This document shows, one piece after another, positions 1 to 7,830 of a stretch of 64,000 nt of DNA. Both the position numbers and the translations under genes were made by a program. The notes beneath the pieces are model-generated. The model did no database searches and had not been told where the DNA came from. It worked only from the letters and a program-made list of their open reading frames with translations. This stretch comes from Luteibacter aegosomaticola (GTDB lineage Bacteria > Pseudomonadota > Gammaproteobacteria > Xanthomonadales > Rhodanobacteraceae). The stretch covers positions 1,364,001-1,428,000 of the forward strand of contig NZ_CP095741.1 of the NCBI RefSeq assembly GCF_023078475.1, in the 5' to 3' direction. How positions within the stretch are numbered: position 1 is the stretch's first letter; the number at the start of each line of letters is the position of its first letter.

Positions 1-1188
1 GCCACGTAGCCCGGCATGCTGCAGGCAGGTGGGATGCAGCTGGTGCGAAAGCTGGCGCACATCATCCGAGAGCGCGACGATGCGGTCCTGCAGTCCCGTG
101 ACGTCCTCACGGTATTCGGGCGGTAGTCGCTTGCGCAGCGTGGATAAATCGATCGACGCGGCAGCCAGGCGCTGGTTGATGTCGTCATGGAGGTCGCGCG
201 CCAGGCGCCCGCGCTCCTGCTCCTGCGTCGCGATCAGGCGCCCGGCCAGTTCGCGCAGTTCTACATGGGCGGCAACGAGGGACCGAGCCGCCGCAGCGCG
301 TTGCTCGACGACCACGGCAACCACCAGCGCAGAGACCGCCGCCAGCAGCGTCCATACCTGTAGCGCAAGCGTCGTATCCTGCGGTGTGGCCGCGGTGAAT
401 GGGCCATACCCATGCGAGGTGAGATGCGCCGCCATCACGGCGACCGCAAAAACCGTGATGGAGCTGCCTGTCATCTGCGCGGCCAGCACGGCGGCGATCG
501 CAATGGGCGCGGGCGCCAGGCACAACAGCGGGCGGTATTCCATCAGGCCGCCGAAGGCGTACCAGGCGATGGTGAGCAGCACGAGTGCCAGGGTCATGAG
601 GATCACGAAGCCGGTATCGACACCGCCCGCCCTGCGCAGCGCGGAATCGCGTGCGCGCAGGCTGCACCACGCTGGCAGGAACAACGCGTGCCCCAGTGCG
701 TTGGCCATCGTCAGGTTCACCCAATCGGACAAAACGCTCTCGCGCAGCCGTGTCGGTACGCTCAACGCTGCGGTCAGGGCGACCGAGCACAAGGGCAGGG
801 CGATCACGCCGATGACGACGAAGGCTACGAGCATGCGGAAATCCTGCAGCGCAGGCATCTGTCGCGGCACTTTGCGCATCGCCCACGCAGCGCCCGGGAC
901 AAGGAACATCGTCGGCAGGGTGACCAGCGCCACATCGGGCAGCGGCAGGCCGAGCGCACACAATGTGGCCACTAAGCCGACGTAACCGCACGCCACCAGG
1001 GCGGGCCAACGGTGACGCGGGTTGGCCAACAGCACACCAAGCAACACGGCGCCAGGGAACCAGATCACATGCGATCCGTTCTGATGGCTCCACAAAGTGC
1101 TGGAAACGAGTTGCGCGGCAACGACCCCGGCGCAGGTAGCTGCACACCAGGTGGCGGCCCGACGCGGGTCGTTCGCCTCCGTTCCCAT
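1..1188 (-). CDS. MASE1-type sensor histidine kinase, NarL family (3' end outside window)
   Basis: Membrane sensor kinase, cut by the left edge, with 396 codons visible. Translation from the ATG at 1188 gives roughly 280 residues of hydrophobic membrane segments, as in MASE1 sensor domains (the UhpB type; family assignment by pattern). A HisKA_3 dimerisation/phosphoacceptor region follows: the motif QEQERGRLARDLHDD puts the phosphorylated His at about residue 334. The ATPase domain lies beyond the window. Kinases of this class phosphorylate NarL/LuxR-type regulators, and one is encoded at 4706-5353, so pairing by neighbourhood is likely but not proven. It is divergent from the patatin gene. 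No copy of the cluster's 10-bp operator was found 85 bp before this start; an inverted repeat GTAA-N6-TTAC lies at 1261-1274. Confidence 0.85.
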   Translation of the reverse strand, partial: MGTEANDPRRAATWCAATCAGVVAAQLVSSTLWSHQNGSHVIWFPGAVLLGVLLANPRHRWPALVACGYVGLVATLCALGLPLPDVALVTLPTMFLVPGAAWAMRKVPRQMPALQDFRMLVAFVVIGVIALPLCSVALTAALSVPTRLRESVLSDWVNLTMANALGHALFLPAWCSLRARDSALRRAGGVDTGFVILMTLALVLLTIAWYAFGGLMEYRPLLCLAPAPIAIAAVLAAQMTGSSITVFAVAVMAAHLTSHGYGPFTAATPQDTTLALQVWTLLAAVSALVVAVVVEQRAAAARSLVAAHVELRELAGRLIATQEQERGRLARDLHDDINQRLAAASIDLSTLRKRLPPEYREDVTGLQDRIVALSDDVRQLSHQLHPTCLQHAGLRG

Positions 1189-1332
1189 CACCGTTGCTCC
1201 CGGCATGCCTCGCGGCATGCACCCTCCGGTGGTCTGTTGGCCGGCGGCCCCTGCGTCGCCGTAAACATCGTTACGGCCATTGCACCGTGTTCGAGGTGGA
1301 ACAATACCGCTCAATCTCTCAGTTTTCTCTAA

Positions 1333-1342
1333 GTAAATATGC
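1333..1342 (+). promoter_or_regulatory. candidate degenerate copy of the cluster operator
   Basis: GTAAATATGC matches the operator GTAGATTTAC at 7 of 10 positions. It ends 85 bp before the patatin start, the same spacing as the six clear copies in the cluster. A further GTAGTT begins at 1343. The match is weak and rests mainly on position. Confidence 0.3.
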
Positions 1343-1426
1343 GTAGTTCGGGTGGCTTGTTCTTCGCTGCCATGCACGTGTCCATCGGCGGAGACTTCCG
1401 CGAACACGAGGGCGGAGATCACGGGC

Positions 1427-3658
1427 ATGCGCAAGCGGTGGAAAGCTGTCATGGCCGTCGTCGCCTTCACGTCCGTGATGGCGCACGCCGCGCCGACTCA
1501 ACCCTCGCCCTGTATCGGCCTGGTGCTCGGCGGCGGCGGGGCACGTGGTGCCGCGCATATCGGCGTCATCCAGGTGCTCGAGCGGGAACATATCCCCGTG
1601 TGCAAGGTGGCCGGTACCAGCATGGGTTCGATCGTTGGTGGCCTTTACGCCTCGGGATACACCGCCGATGAAATGGAACACGTGATCGGCGACCTGGACT
1701 GGAAAGACCTGTTCTCCGATGACCCGGACCGTGCCGAAGAGCCGATGCGGCGCAAGGATGCCGACTACCGCTATCTCCTCAACTTCGAGGTGGGTTACAA
1801 GAACGGCCATATCGTGACGCCCGCCGGCGTGGTGCAAGGCCAGAAGCTGCTCCTGCTGCTGCGCAGGCTGCTGGTCTCCACGTGGGATGTGCATGACTTC
1901 AACGACCTGGTCATTCCGTTCCGCGCGGTGGCCACCGATATCGTGGTCGGCAAGCCCGTGGTGTTCTCGTCGGGTGACCTGCCGTTGGCGATCCGCTCCA
2001 GCATGTCGGTGCCGGGCGCGTTCGCTCCCACGAACGTGGATGGCAAGCTACTGGTCGATGGCGGGCTCATGGATAACGTGCCCATCGACGTGGTCCGTGA
2101 CATGGGGGCCGACCGGCTCATCGTCGTCGACGTGGGTTCGCCGCTGGCGGAGGAGTCACAGCTGAGCAACCCGGTCGCGTTGCTCAACCAGATGGTGAGC
2201 GCGCTGATGGCGGAGAAAACCGATCGCCAGCTCAAGGCGCTTTCCGATCAGGACATCCTGATCAAGCCCCAGCTTGGCAAGCTCGGCGCCGGGGAATTCA
2301 ACCGCGCCGAAGAGGCTATCGCGATTGGCCGCCAGGCCGCGGAGGCTGCGTTGCCGCGCCTGCGTGCACTCTCCGCTTCGCCCGAGGCGTGGCAGGCGTA
2401 CATGGCGCGCCACCGTCAGCGCGACTTCGATCCGAAGCTGGTGGCCTTCATCGACGTGGATGCGAAGCACACGCATACCGCGACGTTTGCCGGGCGCCAG
2501 ATGGAGCCTGAGGTGGGCAAGCCGTTCGATCCCAAGGATGTCGAGGCACGGATCGGCACGATCTACGGGCAGGGCAGTTACCAGCAGGTCGACTACCACC
2601 TGGTCGAACGCGACGGCGACCGTGGCATAAGGCTGACGCCGGTCGACAAGAGCTGGGGTCCCATTTACGGGAAGATGGGCTTCCAGCTGGATGATGATTT
2701 CAACGGCCGTAGCGAATACCTGCTCTCGGCGGAGATCACCGCCACCAATCTCAACGAAAGCGGCGGCGAGTGGCGAAATACGCTGTGGAGCGGCCGCATC
2801 GGGGGTATTCGCTCCGAGTTCTACCAGCCCTTCGGCCAGGGCTCCACGGTGTATGCGATGCCCGTGGTGATCGCGCGGAATGAAGACGTACCGGTGTTTG
2901 ATGGCAAGGGCGAGCAGGAGCTGGCCGAGTACCGGATCCGCCGGCGTAGCGCGGGCGTCGAGGTGGGTTGGACCCCAGCGTCATACTGGCGGATCTCCAC
3001 CTCGCTCACGCGTGGCACGGACACAGGTGACCTACGCGTGGGCTCGCCCTCGTCATTCCCGAACGGCACGTCCGATTACGCGGCGCTTGGCCTCAGCCTC
3101 GGCTGGGATAGCCTCGACAACGCACAGTTCCCGACCCGTGGCAGCCACATCAATTTCGACTACACGAGCTACCGCACGTTCATGGGCGGCAAGGTGAGCG
3201 GCGACGTTGCACGGCTCGTCGCCGACTGGGTCCCGGATTGGGGGCTGAGCACGGGCCGCTACCACCTGTTGTTGGGGCTGCGTGCTTCCAGCGCGCTCGA
3301 TAACACCAACTTCTTCGAATCGCAGAGCTTCCTCGGCGGGTTCCTCAACCTCTCCGGCTACGGCGAACGCTCGCTCTACGGTACGCAATCGGCCCTTGGC
3401 CGCGCGGTGTTGTACCGACGCACTGGCAATATCGATGCCTTGTTCTCGACGCCGATCTTTATAGGCATGAGTCTCGAAGCCGGCAATACGTGGCGAACGA
3501 AGAACGATGTGCGGCTGGACTCGCTCATCTACGCGGGAAGCATCTTCGCTGGCGTGCAGTCACCACTAGGCCCTGTCTTCCTCGGCGTCGGCCACGCTGC
3601 CGGTGGCCACACCGCCGTCTACCTCACCTTCGGATCGCTGCTACGCCCGAGGTTGTGA
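1427..3658 (+). CDS. patatin-like phospholipase with Omp85 barrel (type Vd autotransporter, PlpD type)
   Basis: Predicted secreted lipase/phospholipase of 743 residues. The ATG at 1427 has GGAG about 10 nt upstream and gives a signal peptide ending near AHA-AP at residues 20-22; a start at 1352 would bury it. The patatin domain (about 28-330) has the oxyanion loop GGGGARG at 35-41, nucleophile Ser65 in GTSMG, and the partner Asp211 in VDGG. A single POTRA-like segment lies near 340-411, followed by a beta-barrel (about 415-743) with repeated aromatic/glycine strands. This domain order is that of PlpD, in which the barrel carries the lipase domain across the outer membrane (family knowledge). 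It is the first gene rightward from the divergent sensor kinase; the next gene has its own operator 4 bp after the stop. The substrate is unknown. Confidence 0.92.
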   Translation: MRKRWKAVMAVVAFTSVMAHAAPTQPSPCIGLVLGGGGARGAAHIGVIQVLEREHIPVCKVAGTSMGSIVGGLYASGYTADEMEHVIGDLDWKDLFSDDPDRAEEPMRRKDADYRYLLNFEVGYKNGHIVTPAGVVQGQKLLLLLRRLLVSTWDVHDFNDLVIPFRAVATDIVVGKPVVFSSGDLPLAIRSSMSVPGAFAPTNVDGKLLVDGGLMDNVPIDVVRDMGADRLIVVDVGSPLAEESQLSNPVALLNQMVSALMAEKTDRQLKALSDQDILIKPQLGKLGAGEFNRAEEAIAIGRQAAEAALPRLRALSASPEAWQAYMARHRQRDFDPKLVAFIDVDAKHTHTATFAGRQMEPEVGKPFDPKDVEARIGTIYGQGSYQQVDYHLVERDGDRGIRLTPVDKSWGPIYGKMGFQLDDDFNGRSEYLLSAEITATNLNESGGEWRNTLWSGRIGGIRSEFYQPFGQGSTVYAMPVVIARNEDVPVFDGKGEQELAEYRIRRRSAGVEVGWTPASYWRISTSLTRGTDTGDLRVGSPSSFPNGTSDYAALGLSLGWDSLDNAQFPTRGSHINFDYTSYRTFMGGKVSGDVARLVADWVPDWGLSTGRYHLLLGLRASSALDNTNFFESQSFLGGFLNLSGYGERSLYGTQSALGRAVLYRRTGNIDALFSTPIFIGMSLEAGNTWRTKNDVRLDSLIYAGSIFAGVQSPLGPVFLGVGHAAGGHTAVYLTFGSLLRPRL

Positions 3659-3661
3659 GCG

Positions 3662-3671
3662 GTAGATTTAC
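3662..3671 (+). promoter_or_regulatory. operator palindrome GTAGATTTAC (copy 1)
   Basis: Ten-base near-palindrome ending 87 bp before the start at 3758. CGCTT follows after a 22-nt gap at 3694-3698. The same arrangement occurs before five other transcription units between 3.6 and 15.8 kb. Confidence 0.65.
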
Positions 3672-3757
3672 GTACCCGGCATGAGTGGTCTTTCGCTTAA
3701 GCGCAGGCCGCCGTACAAGCACTCTAGGCAGGGCCCACCACGATAGCGGATGCCAGC

Positions 3758-4699
3758 ATGAACCGTCGCATCGCGTTCGCCTTGCTAGCTGCCAGTCTTC
3801 CCGCCACCGGCATGGCGACCGAGGGAGCGATGGGCCGTACGATCACCGGGGCCCAGGTGACGCCGTACGCGGCGATCATTCCGCCGGACCCCGGGCTTCA
3901 CGTATCGGTGAGTTTCATCAATTATTCCGGCTCGATCGGCGGGCAGCGCGAAGTACCGATCGGTGGCCTTGCCGCGCTCGACGTACGTGCCAACGTAGAC
4001 CTCTTCGCCGGCACGTTTGCCTACATCTGGGATACTGGCAAGGGCCGCTGGAACTTCGCCAGCATGATCACCGTGCCGTATATCCGCCCTGACGTGAGCG
4101 CGGCGGTCACGATCGGACAGCGCAGCGGCGAGTTGAGTGACAAGGCTTCGGGGTTGTTCGATCTGTACTTCGCGCCGGTCATCGCCAGCTACCACGTCAG
4201 CGAGGTGGAGCACTGGTCGATGGGTGTCTATGTATATGCGCCGACGGCGCGCTACGACAAGGGCCGCCTGGCGAATCTTGGACTCAACAACTGGACGTTC
4301 ACGCCGGCCGTGGGCTACACGCATCTGTTTGATCGTGGCTCGTTCGAGTTCAGCGCGCTGGCTGGCGTGGACTTCTACACGAAGAACAATGCCACCGACT
4401 ACAAGAACGCACCCGTCGCGCATATCGATCTGCTCGCGATGAAGCGGACGGCCAGTGGCTGGGGATTTGGCGCAGTGGCAGGTTGGGTCCAGCAGCTCTC
4501 CGACGACAAGGGTCCTACGGCTGATCGTCTTGGCGGCTTCAAGGGCCATGCGTTCGGCGTGGGTCCCGCTGTCGATTTCAAGAAGTCCTTCAGCAAGGAC
4601 AGCAGCATTGATTTCACCCTGCGCTGGGTCAAGGAGTTCGACGTGACGAACCGACTCAAGGGCGAGCCCCTCGTGCTCAACGTATCGTTCGCGCTGTAA
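3758..4699 (+). CDS. outer-membrane beta-barrel protein, SphA / phenol MetA-degradation family
   Basis: Exported protein of 313 residues. The signal peptide (about residues 1-20, MNRRIAFALLAASLPATGMA) is followed by alternating beta strands such as FAGTFAYIW, WSMGVYVYAP and FTPAVGYTHLF, and an aromatic-free C-terminus NVSFAL. This pattern fits the MetA-pathway/SphA transporter-like family found near catabolic and lipid-sensing genes; its true cargo is not known. It has its own operator at 3662-3671. The response-regulator gene begins 6 nt after its stop with no clear ribosome site of its own, so the two are probably co-transcribed and may be translationally coupled. Confidence 0.75.
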   Translation: MNRRIAFALLAASLPATGMATEGAMGRTITGAQVTPYAAIIPPDPGLHVSVSFINYSGSIGGQREVPIGGLAALDVRANVDLFAGTFAYIWDTGKGRWNFASMITVPYIRPDVSAAVTIGQRSGELSDKASGLFDLYFAPVIASYHVSEVEHWSMGVYVYAPTARYDKGRLANLGLNNWTFTPAVGYTHLFDRGSFEFSALAGVDFYTKNNATDYKNAPVAHIDLLAMKRTASGWGFGAVAGWVQQLSDDKGPTADRLGGFKGHAFGVGPAVDFKKSFSKDSSIDFTLRWVKEFDVTNRLKGEPLVLNVSFAL

Positions 4700-4705
4700 C
4701 CGCCC

Positions 4706-5353
4706 ATGCGTGTGCCGGGCGATGCGGTGCTGCCGATCGACGTGGTGGTGGCCGACCACCACCGCGTCGTGGCCGAAGGCGTGGCCGCGCTGCTGGGGCC
4801 GTGCGTGCGTTCGACGGCACTGGTGCATTCGGCGGCGGCGCTGTTTGAGCGCGTGGCGCCCGGCGTGATCGTGGTCGGTGATATCGATCTGCCCGACATG
4901 CCGGGCCTGGATCCGCTTCGCCGCCTTGCGGGCCGGCGCGATGATATCCGCTTCATCGTGCTCTCCGGGCATGACGAGCCGCTGGTGGTTCAGGACGCCA
5001 TGCAAGCGGGTGCGTGGGCTTATGTGTTGAAGCAATCGCCGCGCGGCGAACTGCTGGACGCGTTGCAGGATGTGGTGGAGGGGCGGCGCTACCTGAGTCC
5101 GGGCCTGATGGCCGCCCTCGTCAACGCACCACCGCCGGTGCACCGGCTTACCCGCCGTCAGCGGGAGGTGCTCGAGCGCATGGCGCGGGGGCTGCGGGCC
5201 ACGGAGATCGCCGTCGAGCTTGGTATCTCCGTGCGCACGGTGGAGAGCCACCGCCAGGCACTGCTCGACCTGTTCCACGTTCATAGCGGCGTCGCCCTCG
5301 TACGTGACGCCATTCGCATGGGCCTTATCCGCGATCACGGCAACCGGCCCTGA
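4706..5353 (+). CDS. NarL/LuxR-type two-component response regulator with unusual acidic pocket
   Basis: DNA-binding response regulator of 215 residues. The receiver domain (about 10-130) has the phosphoacceptor Asp59 in VVGDIDLPDMPG, Ser87 in the Thr/Ser position and Lys109. The acidic pair, normally Asp-Asp, reads Asp17-His18 (VVADHHRVV), so one Mg2+-binding carboxylate is replaced. The GerE-type helix-turn-helix (about 147-210) is intact: LTRRQREVLERMARG and SVRTVESHRQ. It probably shares a transcript with the outer-membrane gene upstream and with the lipoprotein downstream. I infer that it binds the GTAGWTYTRC palindromes repeated across this cluster and is phosphorylated by the kinase at the left edge. 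An ATG at 4706 or a GTG at 4712 could serve as start. Confidence 0.9.
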   Translation: MRVPGDAVLPIDVVVADHHRVVAEGVAALLGPCVRSTALVHSAAALFERVAPGVIVVGDIDLPDMPGLDPLRRLAGRRDDIRFIVLSGHDEPLVVQDAMQAGAWAYVLKQSPRGELLDALQDVVEGRRYLSPGLMAALVNAPPPVHRLTRRQREVLERMARGLRATEIAVELGISVRTVESHRQALLDLFHVHSGVALVRDAIRMGLIRDHGNRP

Positions 5354-5380
5354 CCTTTCCTTGCCGCAGGAGCAGACTTG

Positions 5381-5956
5381 ATGAAACGCCTCACCTTCGC
5401 GCTCACCGGCATGGCCTTGCTGGCCGCCTGCTCCACGATTAGCGTGACCAACCAGTGGAAAGACCCCACCTGGCACGGCCAGCCGGCGTCGTCAGTGCTG
5501 GTGGTCGGCGTCGCACGCAGCGACACCATGCGCCGCTTGTTCGAGGATGCCTTCTCGCGCGAACTCGGTGCCGCGGGCATTCGCGCGACGCCAAGCTACA
5601 GCAGCATCCCACCTGGCGAAGACGGTTCGGCCAGGCTCGGTGACCTGGTGAAGTCAACGGGTAGCGAGGCAGTGCTGGCGACCCGTGTGCAACGCGTGGA
5701 AGATCGCATCAACGTATCGCCCGGACCGTATGCCGGTGGTTTCTACGGGTGGTATGGCGGGGCGTGGGCGGCTGCGCCTGAGGTGACCCAGACCACGCTG
5801 GTGACATTGGAGACCAGCGTATGGGACGCGCGCAGCGACCGCCTTGTGTGGACGGTGACGACGCGTGGCGTGGCTAATAGCGATATCCCCAAAGCAACGG
5901 ATGAGCTGGCGAAAACGCTGATCCCGAAGCTTAAAGCCGACGGGATACTCCGTTAG
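5381..5956 (+). CDS. lipoprotein of unknown function (DUF4136-like)
   Basis: Exported lipoprotein of 191 residues. A CAGGAG site precedes the ATG at 5381, and the lipobox LLAAC places the lipidated Cys at residue 17. The mature part begins with a WKDPTWHG motif followed by a Rossmann-like stretch (VLVVGVARSDTMRRLFEDAF). This resembles envelope lipoproteins in which a paired segment is linked to a C-terminal VWDARSDRLVW strand. Resemblance to DUF4136 is by eye only. The stop codon overlaps the stop of the convergent DUF202 gene by 3 nt, so the two messages end tail to tail. It is probably the last gene of the unit starting at 3758. Confidence 0.7.
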   Translation: MKRLTFALTGMALLAACSTISVTNQWKDPTWHGQPASSVLVVGVARSDTMRRLFEDAFSRELGAAGIRATPSYSSIPPGEDGSARLGDLVKSTGSEAVLATRVQRVEDRINVSPGPYAGGFYGWYGGAWAAAPEVTQTTLVTLETSVWDARSDRLVWTVTTRGVANSDIPKATDELAKTLIPKLKADGILR

Positions 5957-6441
5957 CCGCTTTGCCCCGCATTGCTCACGAGGCTGACGATAGCAAGGAT
6001 GCCAATCGCCAGCAGGATCAGCGACACCAGCAAGGTAAGCGAGAGCGGATAAGGTGTTTCGCCATGGATCAGTCCGGCATGGGTCATCTCGGCGCGTTCG
6101 TCACGAAGCGTACGCATGTAGTGCACGTGGTAAACGATGCCGAGCAGCAGCATGACGACACCAAGGCCCACCATCGCGAGGCCCAGTTGTCTGGGCGCCG
6201 CGCTGGTCTCGGGAAGCATCTTCGCACTGCGGAGGCGTTCGAAGAACTGGGCGATGGTGAAGCCGAAGCTGATCAGGGATATCGACGTGCGCATGATCGA
6301 CATCAGTGTACGGTCGGTGCTCATTCGCGTGCGCTGGAACGACATGCCGGTGCGGCGTGCGGAGAGTTCGACGGAAAGGTCCGGGTGCTCGCCTTCGAGC
6401 GCGGCGGGCACGTAGTCGTAGCGGGTCTTATCGTGAGCCAT
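5953..6441 (-). CDS. DUF202 (YidH-like) inner-membrane protein
   Basis: Small membrane protein of 162 residues. The ATG at 6441 is preceded by a strong GGAGG 6 nt upstream; a longer reading from 6510 would overlap the upstream gene and is rejected. The conserved DUF202 core is present: ELSARRTGMSFQRTRMSTDRTLMSIMRTS, split here by the family's characteristic Arg-rich first helix, then three membrane segments (about 55-75, 93-113 and 137-157). Function is unknown in the family. It follows the Omp85-like gene by 14 nt and is in the same operon. It ends on top of the lipoprotein stop codon on the other strand. Confidence 0.8.
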   Translation of the reverse strand: MAHDKTRYDYVPAALEGEHPDLSVELSARRTGMSFQRTRMSTDRTLMSIMRTSISLISFGFTIAQFFERLRSAKMLPETSAAPRQLGLAMVGLGVVMLLLGIVYHVHYMRTLRDERAEMTHAGLIHGETPYPLSLTLLVSLILLAIGILAIVSLVSNAGQSG

Positions 6442-6455
6442 GGGATCCTCCGGGT

Positions 6456-7622
6456 TCAACGCCACGCGCTGCCGACCTGCAGGTACCAGGCGTGGTCGTC
6501 GCGCGCCCATGCCCAGTCGACGCCGGCATACAAGCCGAGGGCGCTGGCGATGAGATAGCGAAAGCCCACGCCCTTCGTGGTTTCGGTGCTGGCGTCGTCA
6601 AAGCTGTTGCGCCGGCCCCAGGCACGTCCGGCGCCGCCGAACGCGAGAGCCGCCCAGCGGCGCGTCATGTTCCAGCGCAGCTCGGCTTCCACCATGCCGA
6701 CCGAGCGGTCCTGGTAACGACCATAGGAGATGCCACGCAGGTCGATCGACGGCAGCTGGTAGAACGGCGTACTGCCCGGCGCGGTGCGGTAGTCCGCACG
6801 CAGGCCGAGGACGAAGCGCGGGCCCATGGGTATGTAGCCCAGGACATGCGCGCGATAGGACTGGAAGGTGTTGTCGCTACCCAGGCCCGGGGCGTAGAAG
6901 GTGCTTTCCGCGGTGGCCAGCACGCCGCGCGAGGGCGTCAGTGTGTTGTCCCGCGTATCCCATTCGATGACCGGGCCGAGGCCGGAGGCCCGGCTGGCGA
7001 AATCGCGCGGCTTGAAGAACTGGTGGTTGCCTTCGACGTTGAGGCTGCTGTCGAGGTCGATGTAGATCCAGCGCGCCCCGATGTACAGCGGGAGCGAGCC
7101 CAGCCGCCGGGACACCTGCTGGAAGGAGAACCAGCCGTCGAGGTTATAGCCAATCTTGCGCGGCCCGAGGAACAGGCCCTTGGTATAGAAATCGAGGTTG
7201 GCCGACGCCTTGCCGACAGCACCCTTGTACCGCCACTGATCGTCGCGGAAGTGGAACTCACCGGCTGCGACGGCGCCGTAGGTACCGTTCTGCGTCTTCG
7301 CAGCGCCGAAGCCATAGATGTTTGGTGGTATGTGCTCGCCACTGTCCTTCGACGCCTGCGATTGTTTCGCCGGCTGGAAGAACACGGCGGACGCGCCGCC
7401 GCCGTTACCGACGGCGGGTTCAGTGATGATGATCGGGACGATGAGCGCGCCCTTGTGTTGCAGGAGCCAGCGTGACATGTCGATGGCATGGTCATCCGGG
7501 TCGTGGATGAGTTGCCAGAAGCTCTCTTTTTTTTCGGGTGGCGGCGTATCGTCCGCCGACGCGGCACCCGTAGCCAGCGCGGCTGCACAACCCAACAGCA
7601 GGCAAATCGCGGCATGTCGCAT
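6456..7622 (-). CDS. BamA/TamA-family outer-membrane beta-barrel protein without POTRA domains
   Basis: Exported protein of 388 residues. The start is placed at 7622, where MRHAAICLLLGCAAALA gives a proper signal peptide and lies 85 bp from the operator at 7707-7716, the spacing seen for the other units. An ATG at 7667 is the alternative. After the signal the protein goes almost directly into a barrel domain (strands such as WIYIDLDSSLNVEG, GPVIEWDTRDN, and the KGVGFRYL turn typical of Omp85 barrels), with no POTRA repeats. It therefore belongs to the short surface-antigen group, whose role is unknown. It heads the operon with the DUF202 gene and is divergent from the HAD gene. Confidence 0.8.
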   Translation of the reverse strand: MRHAAICLLLGCAAALATGAASADDTPPPEKKESFWQLIHDPDDHAIDMSRWLLQHKGALIVPIIITEPAVGNGGGASAVFFQPAKQSQASKDSGEHIPPNIYGFGAAKTQNGTYGAVAAGEFHFRDDQWRYKGAVGKASANLDFYTKGLFLGPRKIGYNLDGWFSFQQVSRRLGSLPLYIGARWIYIDLDSSLNVEGNHQFFKPRDFASRASGLGPVIEWDTRDNTLTPSRGVLATAESTFYAPGLGSDNTFQSYRAHVLGYIPMGPRFVLGLRADYRTAPGSTPFYQLPSIDLRGISYGRYQDRSVGMVEAELRWNMTRRWAALAFGGAGRAWGRRNSFDDASTETTKGVGFRYLIASALGLYAGVDWAWARDDHAWYLQVGSAWR

Positions 7623-7706
7623 AGGGAGGGCACGGGTCGTGGACCAGCCGTCATCGTGACCATCCATGGCGAGGGTGCAAAGCGCAATTGCCCGCGTGCA
7701 GGCTGG

Positions 7707-7716
7707 GTAGATCTAC
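7707..7716 (-). promoter_or_regulatory. operator palindrome GTAGATCTAC (copy 2)
   Basis: Perfect 10-bp palindrome 85 bp before the ATG at 7622. Reading leftward, CGCTT starts after a 22-nt gap. Its centre is 27 bp from that of copy 3, which serves the divergent gene. Confidence 0.7.
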
Positions 7717-7733
7717 CTAGGCGAGTGCGAGTC

Positions 7734-7743
7734 GTAGATTTAC
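7734..7743 (+). promoter_or_regulatory. operator palindrome GTAGATTTAC (copy 3)
   Basis: Ends 88 bp before the GTG start at 7831. CGCTT follows after a 23-nt gap at 7767-7771. Together with copy 2 it forms a back-to-back regulatory region between two divergent units. Confidence 0.7.
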
Positions 7744-7830
7744 CTATGGCCGCGTGCGCGGGACTACGCTTGGGCTCGCGACCGTGCATGCACAAGATCA
7801 TCTCCTGCGCCGTCGCTGAAGGATCGGGCC

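Noticed and set aside
185..1222. 345-residue minus-strand frame at the left edge
   Set aside because: An adjacent frame gives the membrane segments and the HisKA_3 phosphoacceptor motif and is the true kinase; this frame is Arg/Gly-rich noise.
3785..5476. 563-residue minus-strand frame across the outer-membrane and regulator genes
   Set aside because: It spans two well-supported plus-strand genes and has no recognisable domain.
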